A DNA stretch of 64,000 nucleotides from Phymatolithon calcareum (taxonomy: Eukaryota; Rhodophyta; Florideophyceae; Hapalidiales). Made by a program: the position numbers and the translations under genes. Numbering within the stretch: the stretch's first letter is position 1; each line of letters opens with the position of its first letter. A model generated the notes under the pieces. It saw nothing but the letters and a program-made list of their open reading frames with translations. It did no database searches and was not told where the DNA came from. The stretch is from positions 434,001 to 498,000 of the forward strand of contig OZ345377.1 in NCBI GenBank assembly GCA_977006965.1, written 5' to 3'. Shown one piece after another: positions 33,251-45,357 of the stretch.

Positions 33251-35469
33251 TCGGCCGGATGGAAAGGACTTATCGGACCGATAAGGTAAATGTAATCAGG
33301 GGGCTGCCACCATCAGAGCTGTCAAGGACATTAGGGGAATCAGTTATCAGCACTTCCGCAGTCGGCGGTAGTCAGTTTCGCGCAGTCCTGATAATCCTGG
33401 AAGGAACGGAACGGGACGGGGAAAGGTGGCGGATTCTTTCGTCTATGGCTGGGAGGGAGCATGCGGTGCAGCGTTCTGAGACTTTACACGACGCCGTTGG
33501 CCATGGGGGAGTGGTGCATAGGTGGTGAAGGCACGCTCTATGTGTGGGGTTTGAAACGTACAAGTTGGCACACTGGCTGTGGTCGGCTTGTTCCCTGGCG
33601 AAAAGTCGAGGGCGCCGCTTCGCGGGTACCTTTATAAAAAAAGAATTGGATCAAAGGATGACTTGGCAGTATGAGAAATGGATCAATGGAAGAATCTGGA
33701 AGCCGCGAAGTGGCTTTCCTACCCCGCCGCAGGACCGCACTGTAATGCGTACAGTGTAAGCATCTATAAGCTGTAAGCAGCGGTTCTAGGGTTTTCCCTT
33801 GGCGATCCTTCATGGTGTAAGCACACATCGAAACCTACGGTACTGTAATGACTGTAATGATATATGTAAAGGCCTGCTGTAAATTCAATCTGTAGTGACA
33901 ATTTGAAGGGAGCTAGTCTTATTGGATGCAGGGTATGATAGTGCCGTTTGGACGCCACATTCCTACGTAAACCTGCGTCGTGTTACACTGGGACCTAGAA
34001 GCATGAAAAGCACGGTCTGATGCGGTGAATATGGAGGACATGACACCTGATACTATAGTAACGTCAAGAAAAAGGCAGAACAAAAAGTGAGTGACGTAGA
34101 AAAAATAACCTTGCGAAAATTGATCACTCTCGTATGCTTGGATAATAATCGCTGCAATTGTGATCTTGTCGTGCGGAGCGATGAGAAAATATCCGTCACC
34201 TTGAGCTTATGGCTATCTGTTCCGTTTTTGTTCCCAATTGAAGTGAGAAATGAAGGAGAACAATATTAAAGAAGTTAATGGCCTGCAAATTGAACCAGCG
34301 TATTGCAGATTTAATAGTACATACCTCGATGGCCGTCTACAGGGCGTCACTGAAATTCTCCGCATGAATCCGTCTTATTTTCCAAGTGGGTAGTAATAAG
34401 AAAAACGTGTGGCGTGTCAGTCGAACTGGAGGATGATATCACTTCTCTGCGGAGGCGAAGCACAACAAGCGAGTAGATTGCAGATGAAAATATGAACTAG
34501 TCACGAGCCTTGTGGCGACCGACGTGAAAATATGCCAGATCCTTTCGAGATGACAATCGCGGCGTTTATCGTCGAAGAACATGAGCACCTGGTTCCCATT
34601 TGACTATATCGGCAATGATAGACCATATCATCGCCATATGACACTAATTCACGCCTATCTCATGCAAAGCGCCGCGTGTAGCGGCCAGTGAGTTACCTTG
34701 AGGAATTGACCCCGGAGCTCTTTGGTCGCATGATGTCGTTTCCCTTGCGTCGGCGTCTGCGGGTGTGTTCATGGAATCAACCCCCTCCGAAGTGCCCAGG
34801 GGCCAGCTTATACAGAGGAGAGCGCGGAATCAGGGCCAAGCAGCGGCCATCGACCGAAGTTTCGAGAGCGTCGCAGAATTGATACGTACATTCGCGTCCT
34901 GCAGGCAGTACAGCCTTAATCCTGATTTATATATACATTCTATGATCCATAGCATCGTTTCAATCCATCTCTGATGATTGAAAAAACAGGAGACGTGCCG
35001 AGAACTCTGAGTTTACAATTTCTATAATATGGCTCTCGCGACTAAGTCACGTCGTTACAATCTACGTAGCTATATCTAGATAGCTGGAGGGAGAACGGAC
35101 AATTGATGACAATTGATTGTGCGCAAATAGACCCGAATGTATGCGTATGTGCACACGTGTTCAGTACTTCAATAGATCGCACGTTTTCTACTTTGCCGTG
35201 TACACGTGGGCATTGTACAGCAGGGAACCTTGTGCTCACTGAGAGGGCATGTGGGCACTTGAAACGCAACCTTTCAGCTCGCTCGTATCTAGAGCCTAGC
35301 ACAGTGTGCGCGCTCTCCCCATCTTGGCTTTATTGATCCACCTCACTGCACGAAACCAGGCATCTGGCCTGGAAATCCGCTCTGTAATCGAGCTTTTGCG
35401 TGCGCGTTTGGGAAGAAAGGCGCCTTCTCAGTACTCTTGCCGTTCAAGCGCTTCTTTGCCATTTATGCG
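33251..35469. other. No supportable gene
   Basis: Only short ORFs without motifs. Nothing was recognised on either strand. Confidence 0.35.
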
Positions 35470-35949
35470 ATGAACCACCAGCAAGACGCGCAGATTGATC
35501 AACAGAATCGCAGAATAAGCTCCCCGCGAACTGCTCATGTCCTTCGAACGTGCCGCACGTCTCCAAGAGCCATACCGAGTAAATCTACAGACCAGCCCGA
35601 TTCTTTTCGCACCGCAAGTGAGGTGACCACGGCGCACCGCGGTACTCAGGGTCGTGGGATAACGACGTCTTCTGAGAAAGATGGACAAATACTAAGCTTT
35701 CTAAATCGCCGTCTTGGAGAAATTGAGCAGAAGATGGAGACTAAAGGCCAGAAGTTTTTTAGCAGCTTAGAATCTCGTTTACTTTCGAAGATGGAAGCTC
35801 AGGGCAATGTAACTTTGGAATCAATTAAGGAAGCTCTAAAGAGTAGAGTTGTGCCAGCGGTGGCAGTGGAAGCCGATATTCGGACCGTCAGACTAAGAAG
35901 AAGGACGAGGAAAAATGGCCGGATCCTGTGTTGTTTTCCAGCGTGGTGA
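35470..35949 (+). CDS. Hypothetical ORF with a coiled-coil segment
   Basis: 159 aa from the first in-frame ATG. The N-terminal half is polar and low in hydrophobics (many Ser, Thr, Arg, Gln). Residues about 75-130 show a heptad-like pattern (ILSFLNRRLGEIEQKMETKG and on), suggesting a coiled coil. It is not recognised. It may belong with the next two ORFs as exons or as broken parts of one gene, since all read on the plus strand with short gaps. Confidence 0.35.
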   Translation: MNHQQDAQIDQQNRRISSPRTAHVLRTCRTSPRAIPSKSTDQPDSFRTASEVTTAHRGTQGRGITTSSEKDGQILSFLNRRLGEIEQKMETKGQKFFSSLESRLLSKMEAQGNVTLESIKEALKSRVVPAVAVEADIRTVRLRRRTRKNGRILCCFPAW

Positions 35950-36155
35950 TGAATCAAAAAAGGCGTCACACCGCTTTTGTTCTGGACTGCTCTCTGTATT
36001 GTCGGAAGCTTTTCGCCCCGGGTCAAACCTGCTGAGAAATGGCTCAATCAGGACACGGCGCGAAGGCTTTCCCGTCACAAGTCACTTCTGAACGGGGCGT
36101 CTGGTTTTTCCGCATGTCTATTCGCTAATAGACTTATTGACAGAACCAGAAGTTT

Positions 36156-36914
36156 ATGAATCCCGCCGGTCGGATCTGGAGCTTCCTTATGCGCAATGCT
36201 ATTTCCAACATCCTAGCACCTGCTGTGGTACATGTGAAGCTCGTCGATATTGAGCCAGATCCTGCTGAGGATACGGAGTATGCAGATTCTGCAGTAGCGG
36301 CCACTGCGAGGAGAGTTCAAAGAACACTGTCGTGGCTGAAGTCTATGGAAGAGCCAGTTGAAGCGTACTCGGCTATTAACTACGTGTTTGGCGCACACGC
36401 AGAGACGCACCGAATCAGGTCAGCAGACGATGTGCCGCGATGGAAGCGTCGGAGGCCCAACATGTCCGAAAAGGAGTTCGAAGACGCTATTCATGGGGTC
36501 TCGACCATTCGCAAGTTTATGATGACTTTGCTGAACTACGGGCGCTCCAACACACGTAAAGTGCTGTGCGAGAACCTTCTTTTCCTTGTTGACAAGATTT
36601 ATGAATACAAGACGTCCAAGGGAGAGCAAGTAGACAGCCCACAATTCCCTGGAACGGAGTTTGCGTTCGTTGAACCTGCGGCCGAGGATGGTTACGGTTT
36701 CGAATTCAGCGACATCGATCTGGACTGGATGAATGAAAATGACGAAGTGTTTTGGGAGGTAGGCGACAATGGCCCGTGGGACATGCCAAACGCGAAGGTG
36801 ATGGCGATCAAGCGATCTCGGCAGAGAAATAGCCAAGTCGTTTTTGGGAAGGATGATCAGGAGAACCTTGACGTATTGAAAGGGCTTTCGAAAGATTTCC
36901 CAGCCTTTGAATAG
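36156..36914 (+). CDS. Hypothetical acidic protein
   Basis: 252 aa from ATG 36156. There is no signal peptide or membrane segment. A basic patch (PRWKRRRPNMS) lies near residue 95, and the C-terminal third is strongly acidic (FEFSDIDLDWMNENDEVFWE). The length and the clean frame support a real or recently real coding sequence. I do not recognise the family. The neighbouring ORFs upstream and downstream could be part of the same gene or element. Confidence 0.4.
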   Translation: MNPAGRIWSFLMRNAISNILAPAVVHVKLVDIEPDPAEDTEYADSAVAATARRVQRTLSWLKSMEEPVEAYSAINYVFGAHAETHRIRSADDVPRWKRRRPNMSEKEFEDAIHGVSTIRKFMMTLLNYGRSNTRKVLCENLLFLVDKIYEYKTSKGEQVDSPQFPGTEFAFVEPAAEDGYGFEFSDIDLDWMNENDEVFWEVGDNGPWDMPNAKVMAIKRSRQRNSQVVFGKDDQENLDVLKGLSKDFPAFE

Positions 36915-36916
36915 TC

Positions 36917-37387
36917 TTGAAGTACAAGAAGGAAGGTGTCAGAAGAGGGAATGAGGAAAATTCGAACATCCATTATTCGGTCGAGGAAGAAGTTCATCTA
37001 CACGCTGTTGCGCGGCAATTTCTCATAGTCTTGTACAGCGTAGGAGAGTCCAAGCTGATACCTGGTGCGTCTCCTCTATCACTGAAAGCTATTCATATTA
37101 TAGCTATCGCAATTCGAGGGGCGATCCGACGTGCGCTTGGAATAGAACTAAGTATGGTGGAAGAGGTCGCGCTGGGCCAAGCAACTTGTGAAAGGGACCA
37201 AGCTATGAGAGCGGTGACCCTAAGTTTGCGACACAGAGGTCTCGAGCGAGCCAGTATCATTCAGAGGAAACTAACAATGACTTGGACGTCTTACGTGGCA
37301 GAGGAGAAGAAAAGGAAGGAGATACTAAGCGAAAATGGCGGCCGCTGCAGCGGCGACAGCCGCCGTAGCGGAGAGTACGCGCTCTGA
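36917..37387 (+). CDS. Hypothetical ORF next to the acidic protein
   Basis: An open frame of 156 codons directly after the previous stop, shifted by one frame. The beginning uses TTG, so a true start or a splice or frameshift join to the previous ORF is needed. It contains a helical stretch (LKAIHIIAIAIRGAIRRALG) and a Lys/Arg-rich end, followed by a GCN-repeat region. Not recognised. Confidence 0.3.
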   Translation: MKYKKEGVRRGNEENSNIHYSVEEEVHLHAVARQFLIVLYSVGESKLIPGASPLSLKAIHIIAIAIRGAIRRALGIELSMVEEVALGQATCERDQAMRAVTLSLRHRGLERASIIQRKLTMTWTSYVAEEKKRKEILSENGGRCSGDSRRSGEYAL

Positions 37388-38120
37388 GGTGGTAGCGGAA
37401 GACCTTGTGGCTCGGGAAAAATAGTTTGACGACTTTGTCGTTGATTTAGATTCAGACATGCTTATGTGAATAGTTTTTTGTGTATGGAATACTGAAGTGC
37501 TTTCTGTCGTGTACAAGGATACAATGTGGCGCGGATGTGGGATACAATTATTTTCTTATGTTATTTGTGATTGATTCATTGGCAGGTACTATTCGAATCC
37601 TGCGATGTCGGTGAAATGAAGATCTCTTTCTGAAACTTTCCCTGAAGAGGAGTGGTAAGAACTCTATGGGCTGAACTTGTCAACACTCTTGACCTCACAA
37701 TAACAGCTGGAAAAAAGGATCGAATTGTTCCAGGAACGTTGTACGGGGATACGTTGGAGTCGGTGTGAGCCTCAGGTAGCGTTCCCATCTTAGCGAGAAC
37801 GTCCGGTGTTCTCGAGGGTTCGTGTCTAGATTGGTGGACTGATCCTTTCCACCGTCTGAATCAATACTCTCTCAATGAACCGAAGGAGTACTCGAAAACG
37901 CAGATAAGACAATCTTCTTGTATTCAAACCCAGCCTCCCAAGAATCATCAATCCGCTCTAATCTCTTCTGGAATAGAGAAGGGACTTCCTCTGACAGGTC
38001 TGCTGATGGAAAACTGAAGCCGACGAACAACGCGCGCTCCGAGTCTCTCGTGGATATGCTCCTCTCGACGCTCACCCCAATGATTTGAAGTGATATGATC
38101 TGCTGTCCTGCGCCCTTCTT

Positions 38121-38792
38121 TTACCGATAGACTCCTGCTTTGCGTTGTGAAATTTCCAAATCAAGGGCTTCGCACAAATCGTTAAAGGACGAGAAAACGA
38201 TTTCGCGTCTCACGCTGGGAAATAACGCGTAAAACGTCGAAGGGAACAAAGAGCAACGAAACGAGGGCTTGTTAATCAGCGACTTTGCCAGAATCTGAAA
38301 GTCTCTCAGCGTGCAATCGGTAGACTGGGACCTCAGCACAACTTGCTTGAAGGCATTTGTTGCAACCACGACTGAGAACGATTTTCCGAGCTGCGAGTAT
38401 TTCTTTTGGAGTATTTTGACCGCCCTTGCCCTTATGAACTGCAACGATCTCTGTAGAAAGACGGTATCCTGGGAACAGAGTGCTCCTGAAGCCAACGACC
38501 GTTCTGAACGTACTAGCTCTCGTATGGCAGACAACTCAACTGAAAATCTAGATAACAGGGCTGTCGTTTCTGCGTGAGAACGCCTCAGATTTTCCAGTTC
38601 GCGGGCGAGAGAGTTCGCTCTTTGCCCTTGCAAATGAATATAAGCTGACGGAGACCTGAAATCTTCTTGTTGCTCGAGCGTGGATGTGGATTCTAAGCCG
38701 GTGTTCATGGTATTATACTGCCTGCGTGGAAAACGTATCTCCGAACGCGGAGTTGGTCTTAGCAGAATTGGCACTGCGACATTTTGCCCCAT
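38121..38792 (-). CDS. Hypothetical coiled-coil protein
   Basis: 223 aa from ATG 38792 (an ATG at 38708 is an alternative). A helical, heptad-like stretch (NSLARELENLRRSHAETTAL) is followed by a basic helix-rich region and a Phe/Ser-rich end. After the TAA at 38121 the same frame stays open to 37872 with protein-like composition (ALFVGFSFPSADLSEEVPSL). The stop may therefore be a mutation, and the gene may once have been about 80 aa longer. Family unknown. Confidence 0.35.
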   Translation of the reverse strand: MGQNVAVPILLRPTPRSEIRFPRRQYNTMNTGLESTSTLEQQEDFRSPSAYIHLQGQRANSLARELENLRRSHAETTALLSRFSVELSAIRELVRSERSLASGALCSQDTVFLQRSLQFIRARAVKILQKKYSQLGKSFSVVVATNAFKQVVLRSQSTDCTLRDFQILAKSLINKPSFRCSLFPSTFYALFPSVRREIVFSSFNDLCEALDLEISQRKAGVYR

Positions 38793-38879
38793 TCTCAGCC
38801 TTGCTGAAACAATATGGGAATCGTTCTTCTCCTGTATTACACCGCAATAAAAGAACAGAAGAAGGAAAGTCAACTGCAC

Positions 38880-40525
38880 TTGCGAGAGAGGACTGAAATG
38901 GGCGCAAGAACTTCAGATCGGCTGGGATCGGTAGAGAATGTCAAATGGTGAACGATCCAGATAGTTTCCTTCAGAGAGATGGCTTGTGGGTGACGATGAT
39001 ATCTCGAAACTTGTCGTGAAAGCCGCGCTATGCGATCTGTTGACGGACAGATCACAGTCGCATGGACTTGAGGGCTGATAACGACTGAGATTTTATTTCT
39101 TATATGCGCGGATGTGGTACAGAATCACGAGATTGATATATCGTATCAGGGAATGCATTGTCACCAAAATTATTTTACGTCAATGCGATCATCGTCTGGG
39201 CCCCCCTGGGCAGTCACACGAACCAAAACACAGTTCACAGGACAAGAGAGTGCTCTCCGTTCCGAGGAACTGGCCTGCATAACGCCCCGTGCGAACAGGG
39301 CACGTTCCTCAGCTTTTTCTCAACGGAGTGCCACGTTATGAATAGCCCATGTATGAATATATTCCCGAAGTGGCCAACCACAAAGATCCATGTGTTTACT
39401 CGCCGTCACGTCTTTACAATTTGTAATTTTCAGTGACAAATGGGGTTATAACGCTCTCCTTACAGCCAATCACGGAGTTCGTATTTGCTTTACAAGGTGC
39501 CCTTTGCAAAATTTGAGTCTCCCCAAGTTGGAGGCACACAATGAGATCGTAAATGAAATTTTTGGTGTTGAACAAAATCCCTTTTCAGATCCTGGAAATA
39601 CGAGAAAGTTTCCCTCTCCTAGGAGCTGATTTCAATTTAGTTTACTACAATAATTTCTACGAGCTGTTTAATATAAGCCAGTACCAGGCTGCAATTTTGG
39701 TGAAGTGGAATTGCTCGATACTTAAACTTAAATGTCTCAATTCTCGGTTCTGCCTTTCCATTGAGGAAGGGACGTAAACTGAAATGCGGACACTTCGAAC
39801 AACCGAGCGATTTGGCGGTCTTGAATATTGTCTGGAAGGTTATTAATCCTTGTTACAAGGCCATATTGAACAGCGATATTGTAAGTATCAGGCACAAGCA
39901 TCTCAAGCTTTTGTATGTCTTGTACAAGAATGTATCCTCCGAGTCAATACCTTCAGAAGAGATCTGTTCAATGCTCCGCGCCGTACCGGTTGCTAGTGAA
40001 GACCGGGAATGTCGGATTCGGATGAATAAGTGGCAACAAGCTGATGAACCTCGCCCAGAGCACGATGAGAGCGCGCTATATGCGCGGAGATTTCCTGAAT
40101 CGCAGCATATTCGCCGTCGCATGTACCGCATCGGAATGTCTTTTTCGACTATAATAAAGTGCTTGACGAAAGGGCGGCTGGGCGGTTTTTCTGGTCTCAC
40201 AAAATAATCATAAGCTGGTGCAGTGCTTCGTAAGAATGGAAATGTTGTGTAAGGGGGAATCTCGTGAGGAAAAAAGGCTTCATTGCCGGGAAGAAAGAGT
40301 GTTCGGCTATTACTGTGTCTATGGACACGTGTTATCTCGGTAGCCATATGTATAGCATCTGCGATCGGCATAAGTGGAAAAAGTAATAGAAATATTGATT
40401 TCCTGTATGTATACAGTCAGGAACACACTTGTACCCCGGCGAAAGACAAGCTCAGTGCGACGGGCGTGTGTGCAAGCCATACTGCTGCGCGAACCGAACA
40501 CCAAATCTGCAAAGTACGAGGCGAA
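38880..40525. other. No firm gene
   Basis: The ORF at 39761-40207 (+) is the longest; it has no motif, and the stretches before it are broken by stops. It may be old coding debris, but I cannot support a call. Confidence 0.3.
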
Positions 40526-41323
40526 ATGCGGTCTGCAATGCGCACCGACGTCTTCGTTGCTATGGTGAAAGAATCTCGCTGCCCTCGTCCACATCACGCA
40601 TTTTGTGACAACGTTTTTGATGATCAACCCACCGAGGTCTCGGCATTTCCCAGGTGCAAGCCGAAAGCGCGGGCTTGAAAATCATGCAGGATCATCGCGG
40701 CAAAAGTTCCTCAAGCCCGGTGCAAGCAATGCCGGTTCGCGGATAATGATCAAGGTCTGACAGGTATTGATGTTTCCCAAGCGCAATCGCGCAAGTTACA
40801 GCAGCTGCGTGCAACAGAGTATCCTGCATCATCATCCAATCGCACTAATCAAGCGACTTCTAGCGGCATGGAGCCGCAGGAGGCTCCACAACAACTGGAA
40901 TCTTCCATGCAGCGGCGAGAGCAAATGCATTTGCCAGACCAACGTGGAGCGGCACAGATGACGGCAGCGCGTCTACAGGCATCGAGTCATATCCAGAACC
41001 GGGCGGGGCCCCACCTACAGTCCCCGGTCTTCAGGGATGAACTTCTCGTACAACGGCAGACGGCGTCCACTATTTCGAACGGATCACTGGGTCACCAACA
41101 TGGAATGAGTTCACAATCCCAAATACAAAACGTACCTAGTCCGAACACTGCAATGCAACCGGCGACAGCGTTTGACCAACTCCGAGAGCAAATTTTATCC
41201 CAGGCACGCGAGCAACATGGAATGGAGGCACAACAGGTCCCTTCGTCCCAACCGCACCCTGCGTTTGTCGATCGTGGCCCTGCACGAGCCCGCCGCGGAA
41301 CTGCCCGTGAGGCCCTCGGCTAG
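40526..41323 (+). pseudogene. Gln-rich ORF interrupted by one stop
   Basis: One plus-strand frame is open from ATG 40526 to 41323 except for a single TGA at 40676. The middle has a CKQC pair, and the C-terminal two thirds are Gln-, Ser- and Pro-rich (low complexity). It could be the first ORF of the transposon whose transposase remnant lies at 42.3-44.7 kb, or an unrelated low-complexity protein. Not recognised. Confidence 0.35.
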
Positions 41324-42289
41324 TGACGCTCTGAGTCCCTCATTGTGCCATCTGGCATTCATTTCCTTCAAAGTGAGTACGACTTGCCTTGCGATGACTC
41401 TTGCCAGTGATTTACTTCGACGTCAACTACTCACGTTTCAATTCTGCAATTATGGTTGATTAGTTGAAAACTGTACAGATTTCTAAACACATTGAGACTC
41501 TTGTCAATGGACGAAAAGGCCTTCGTCTTTCCCATGGACTAGCGTGGGCAGCAGAAGATATTTCCCTCCAGAGTAAGCTGGACGAGGCACTTCATGGGGA
41601 GGAAGTAACAGCTATACCAGTTTTCCTATCCACTACCATTCATGCTCCTTTAGGCAATTGTACAATAGAAGAGTTGAAGCGTCTGGCGTTGTAGGGAGGT
41701 GAGCAGATAAAATGTTGATCTTGGCATTTACATTCCAGATTTGATGAACTCATAAAAACTCGCCGCAAAATTGAAAACCTAAAATCGTTTTGGACCCCGT
41801 GACGTACCCAAACATTTGAGGTCACTCTATGGTGACCCCCTTTCTCTTCGGTTCCGTCGGAACTAAATGAGAAGGCTCGCTCCGGTCGTAGTCAACCGTT
41901 CTGAGCTTTTCGTGACAACATAAGTGACGCGGCCCCGTGAACAGTTCCACAGTTCACAGAGACCAGCGGGGGTGCCCTGACGATAAGAAGCACACCTATC
42001 GCTTGTCAACAATACGATACTACTTCATCCCATCATGCACAGTTGCACCATATGAGCGGAAGACTTTATCGACCACCTGAAAAGCTGTCATCGGCTGTAT
42101 AAAGTAGCTATATATGGATGGGATGGGTGGCCAACTAAGGCTAAATCACGTCGATTGATCTTCCATCTAGCCCTTTTAATGACAAGCGGTCGATGAATCA
42201 TCCATGGAAGCTGGAATCCGAGATAAACAGGAGGTGTGTCCGGCTAATCTTAGATTTCGCGTGACGCAGACAGAGAAGACATAATTTGG

Positions 42290-44740
42290 AGAACATTTCA
42301 TGGAGCGCCAAACAACAAAAAGGAGAAGAAGAGGTTCAGGGACTTCGTTGGAGTTACTCCCGTTGCCACCCGCCCATCGACCGGAATCAATCCAACGGCA
42401 TACAAAGATGGATGCGACATTCTTGAGAAAAGTGTAGGACGGAATGTCCCCAGTGCAAATCGCGCTTCTAGCGCTCCTTCACCGACTCTCCGTGCGGCAG
42501 TGGACGATTTTTCGATGCAACAGGCCTCAACAGAGGTTGATGAACAGGATTATGTAATCGAGAGCGTCGTCACTCTTGATTCGACTTAATGCTCTCCTAG
42601 GAAGCATGAAATCGAAGCGAACGAACAAGACGCCGAGCACCGTTCTATCGATCCTGAAAATTCTATATCGCAGGATGATGTGATTCATCTACTTCAACCG
42701 GACCAGGAGTACTCGGCATTGATGGAAGCGGTGTCTTCTGCCCCGCAGACGGAGGCACACGTCGAAGGTCCTCAAATAATAACAGAACCAGCTGGGCAAT
42801 CGGGGTATCTCAATAGGAAGCTCTACATGCCAAGCTGGAGAGTTCTCTGGAGCATTCTAATGACGGTTGGATCCATGAAGTTGACGAAGGACATGTATCA
42901 AGCAATGCGCGTAGTTGAAGACACATTTTCGCGGATGCGAACCACCCCGTGGACAGAATCTGACGATTTTCCGTCGAGCACTACCTCTGCAAGCACACAC
43001 ATCTCATGTCTACCGCACTACTACACAGTCTCCCGAATATTTAGACCTTTGCTCCACAAGCATCTTGCACCTAGGGGTCTAGATTTCGTCGAGACTATGA
43101 ACCTTCGAAAAGCCGGGGCTCGATGCGTTGGGTACGACGCAGAATGGTTTCCAGAGGCCATGGTAGGTCTTGTTCTACCCAGCGAGTATGCGCGAGCAGA
43201 CACGGCGACCGGTCCTGTTTTCGATCTTATGCGATATACATGTCTCGAAAGCTGTTATGATGACCTCAACAGGTGCTCTTCATCAGCGTCGTCGGCAACG
43301 GACTGCGTGGACCCATGGCCCGTTGTAGCCGCGCGTAGCTAGGTCTATGGCCCAGCAAAGAAAGCGAGCGCTGATGAGCAGGAAGGAGTGGAGTCTCGAT
43401 CTGATTTCTTCGAGGAGGGGAATATAGTCGAAGTGTCGCTTCTTTCCTCTGACCCTATTTCAACTAATCTTCAGTCAACGTTTAGAAATCCATCTACGGA
43501 TTTATCCAGGCCTTCCATTTGCGGTAAAGTGGAATTCATTTGGAATGTGCACCACCTGTCTTGACAAAATGTACACCAATTCGATCACTACATCCCTAAC
43601 CATTTCTCACCTCGCTATGCCACCTTGGTTCGCCTTCTCAGCTTCGCTTCTTATAGATCTCCGACAGAAAATGTGGCTACTACAGTGCTCGACATTCGAG
43701 AGGAGGATGGAAACGATTCAGACGACATGAGACAGATCTCGAGGGGCTCGAAGATGAAAAGACAGGTTTCAGTACAAATGGCTGCTGCTATCAAAGCAAG
43801 GCGGGAGGAAATGAGGAAACGTAAAGCCGAGATGGAAGCTTCGCAAAGGAACGGGAAGAAGCCCCTTCTCAAGACGTCCGATATTTTAGTCATGCTCCCG
43901 ACGTTGTCCTTCCGAATTCGGCATTTCTCAACCGTCGTCCGATAACTCAAGAATCCTCAATGTTCATGAATTCTGGACAGAGTTCGAGGAAGGGTCCCGC
44001 CACATGCTCTGGACTCCAGGTAGTGCAAACCTCGTCAGCGATTCCGGCGCCTACGACATTTGTGCATCTCTGAGAGCACATGGAGAGAGCAAGTACATCA
44101 ATATTACGGCAGTCCGTCTCGTTCGTCCAGACGAGGGAAAGAGAGGCAGTGAGCGGTACAGGCCAGTCAGTAGCGTGGGTACTCTCCCTGATGGAGAAAA
44201 GTACTTCTTCTACCGTTTCTTGCGTTACTGGGACGGGTTCACAATGAAGGCCGGAAAAAGCGCAACAGCGGAAGGTTTCTAATTGCTATGCCTAAACCTA
44301 CCACTCAAGGCTCGCTCGTCATCAATAGCAGTCCGAATTCTAAGTTTAGCTCCTCCTGGTGTTGGAGAGGAATCCATTTTTCGTCGTCTTCAATCCGATA
44401 TTATTACGGGAATGACAGAAGGATTCGTTGATATTGATGCCAATGGTGTCCGGCGGGGAATCTTTCTTGATCTGGTCGGCTTTACAGGCGATACTCCTGC
44501 GTTGAATGCTGCTTTAGATGCACTTGGTCATACTAGCACAGTTTTTTTGCCACCTGTGCAGAATGTCGAGACAGTCTTCCACCTTAGTGGGTTACCGCTA
44601 TACTCGTCCTGGATGTCACAGTGGTATATCCACCTTCAGCAGGGGATACTATCAACACACTGCAGTTCGTGATGCAAATCCCAAAAAAGAGACCTGCCGA
44701 CTGCTCGGAATACGACACGAGTTCAATGAGCACCGCTTTC
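42290..44740 (+). pseudogene. TNP2/Plavaka-like transposase remnant
   Basis: Long plus-strand frames follow each other with a few stops and shifts: about 42300-43342 (one TAA near 42588), then 43625-43945, 44004-44672 and 44518-44769. The later part reads GEKYFFYRFLRYWDGF, a KAGKSATAEGF stretch, LLCLNLPLKARSS, then a GFTGDTPALNAALDALGHTS motif followed by C-x-x-C. The sequence 'gDtPA-x-n...GH-x-s...C-x-x-C' is the signature of TNP2/CACTA and Plavaka-type transposases. Several breaks make it non-functional. The exact superfamily is an inference. Confidence 0.5.
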
Positions 44741-44742
44741 CG

Positions 44743-45300
44743 ATAATTACCTATTCCGAAGTTGGCTGAGGTGCGTTCCTAAATCTTCGCTTATCTTTCA
44801 CGAGCCTATGTATGTATGCTTGATGCCTCCGGGTCCTGCTCCTCCCAGATGTTGGTCTCCAGAAAGGAGAGCCCTGTGGTTTGCGGCGTACTGCTGCGTG
44901 CTATTACAGAGAGGGAGGGCGGTGAGAAAGGAAAGCACTGCCCGATTTTATGGCATTGTCGTCGCCGCACGCCTCTTATCGTCTTCCAAGTGGGCTGGTG
45001 CACGCCCAGACTGTCGTTTGTACGCGGCGTCGGCACATGGAATCTTTCCGTTCGCAATAATTTTGGCCCCGAGTGTCGCCCTCGTGCTGTCGTTCGCTTT
45101 CATCCGCCTCGATAACGGGATAGTCGAACGGACGTACATGGATAATGGCTTTTCCTTGACTGACACTTCCGCCCATTTTGCGTGGATGCATCCGTTGGCT
45201 CTTGCCGCCCATGCATAACGAATCCGGTCATACCCTCGCTGACAGGTTCGCAGCTTCGCACGCCGCTTTTGTCTCCACCAATAGTAGTATACCATATGTA
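44743..45300 (+). repeat. Solo terminal repeat of the Ngaro-like element
   Basis: Shares its first part with 50659-50704, and its middle and end with 54888-55267 and 50705-50888, in the same orientation. It is the longest version of the repeat. No element body is attached, so it is a solo copy, presumably left by recombination. Its start overlaps the end of the TNP2-like remnant. Confidence 0.65.
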
Positions 45301-45357
45301 TAATAAAATTTTATTGCATATTATGGAGCAGTATCATATTTTGATACTTTTTTCTTT

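Noticed and set aside
37340-37380. Alanine-rich minus-strand reading over a GCN repeat
   Set aside because: Simple trinucleotide sequence with palindromic character; not a protein domain.
44743-45300. Peptide reading with MDNGFSLTDTS that recurs at 45.1, 50.7 and 55.1 kb
   Set aside because: The recurrence follows the terminal repeats of the Ngaro-like element; no start or wider coding context.
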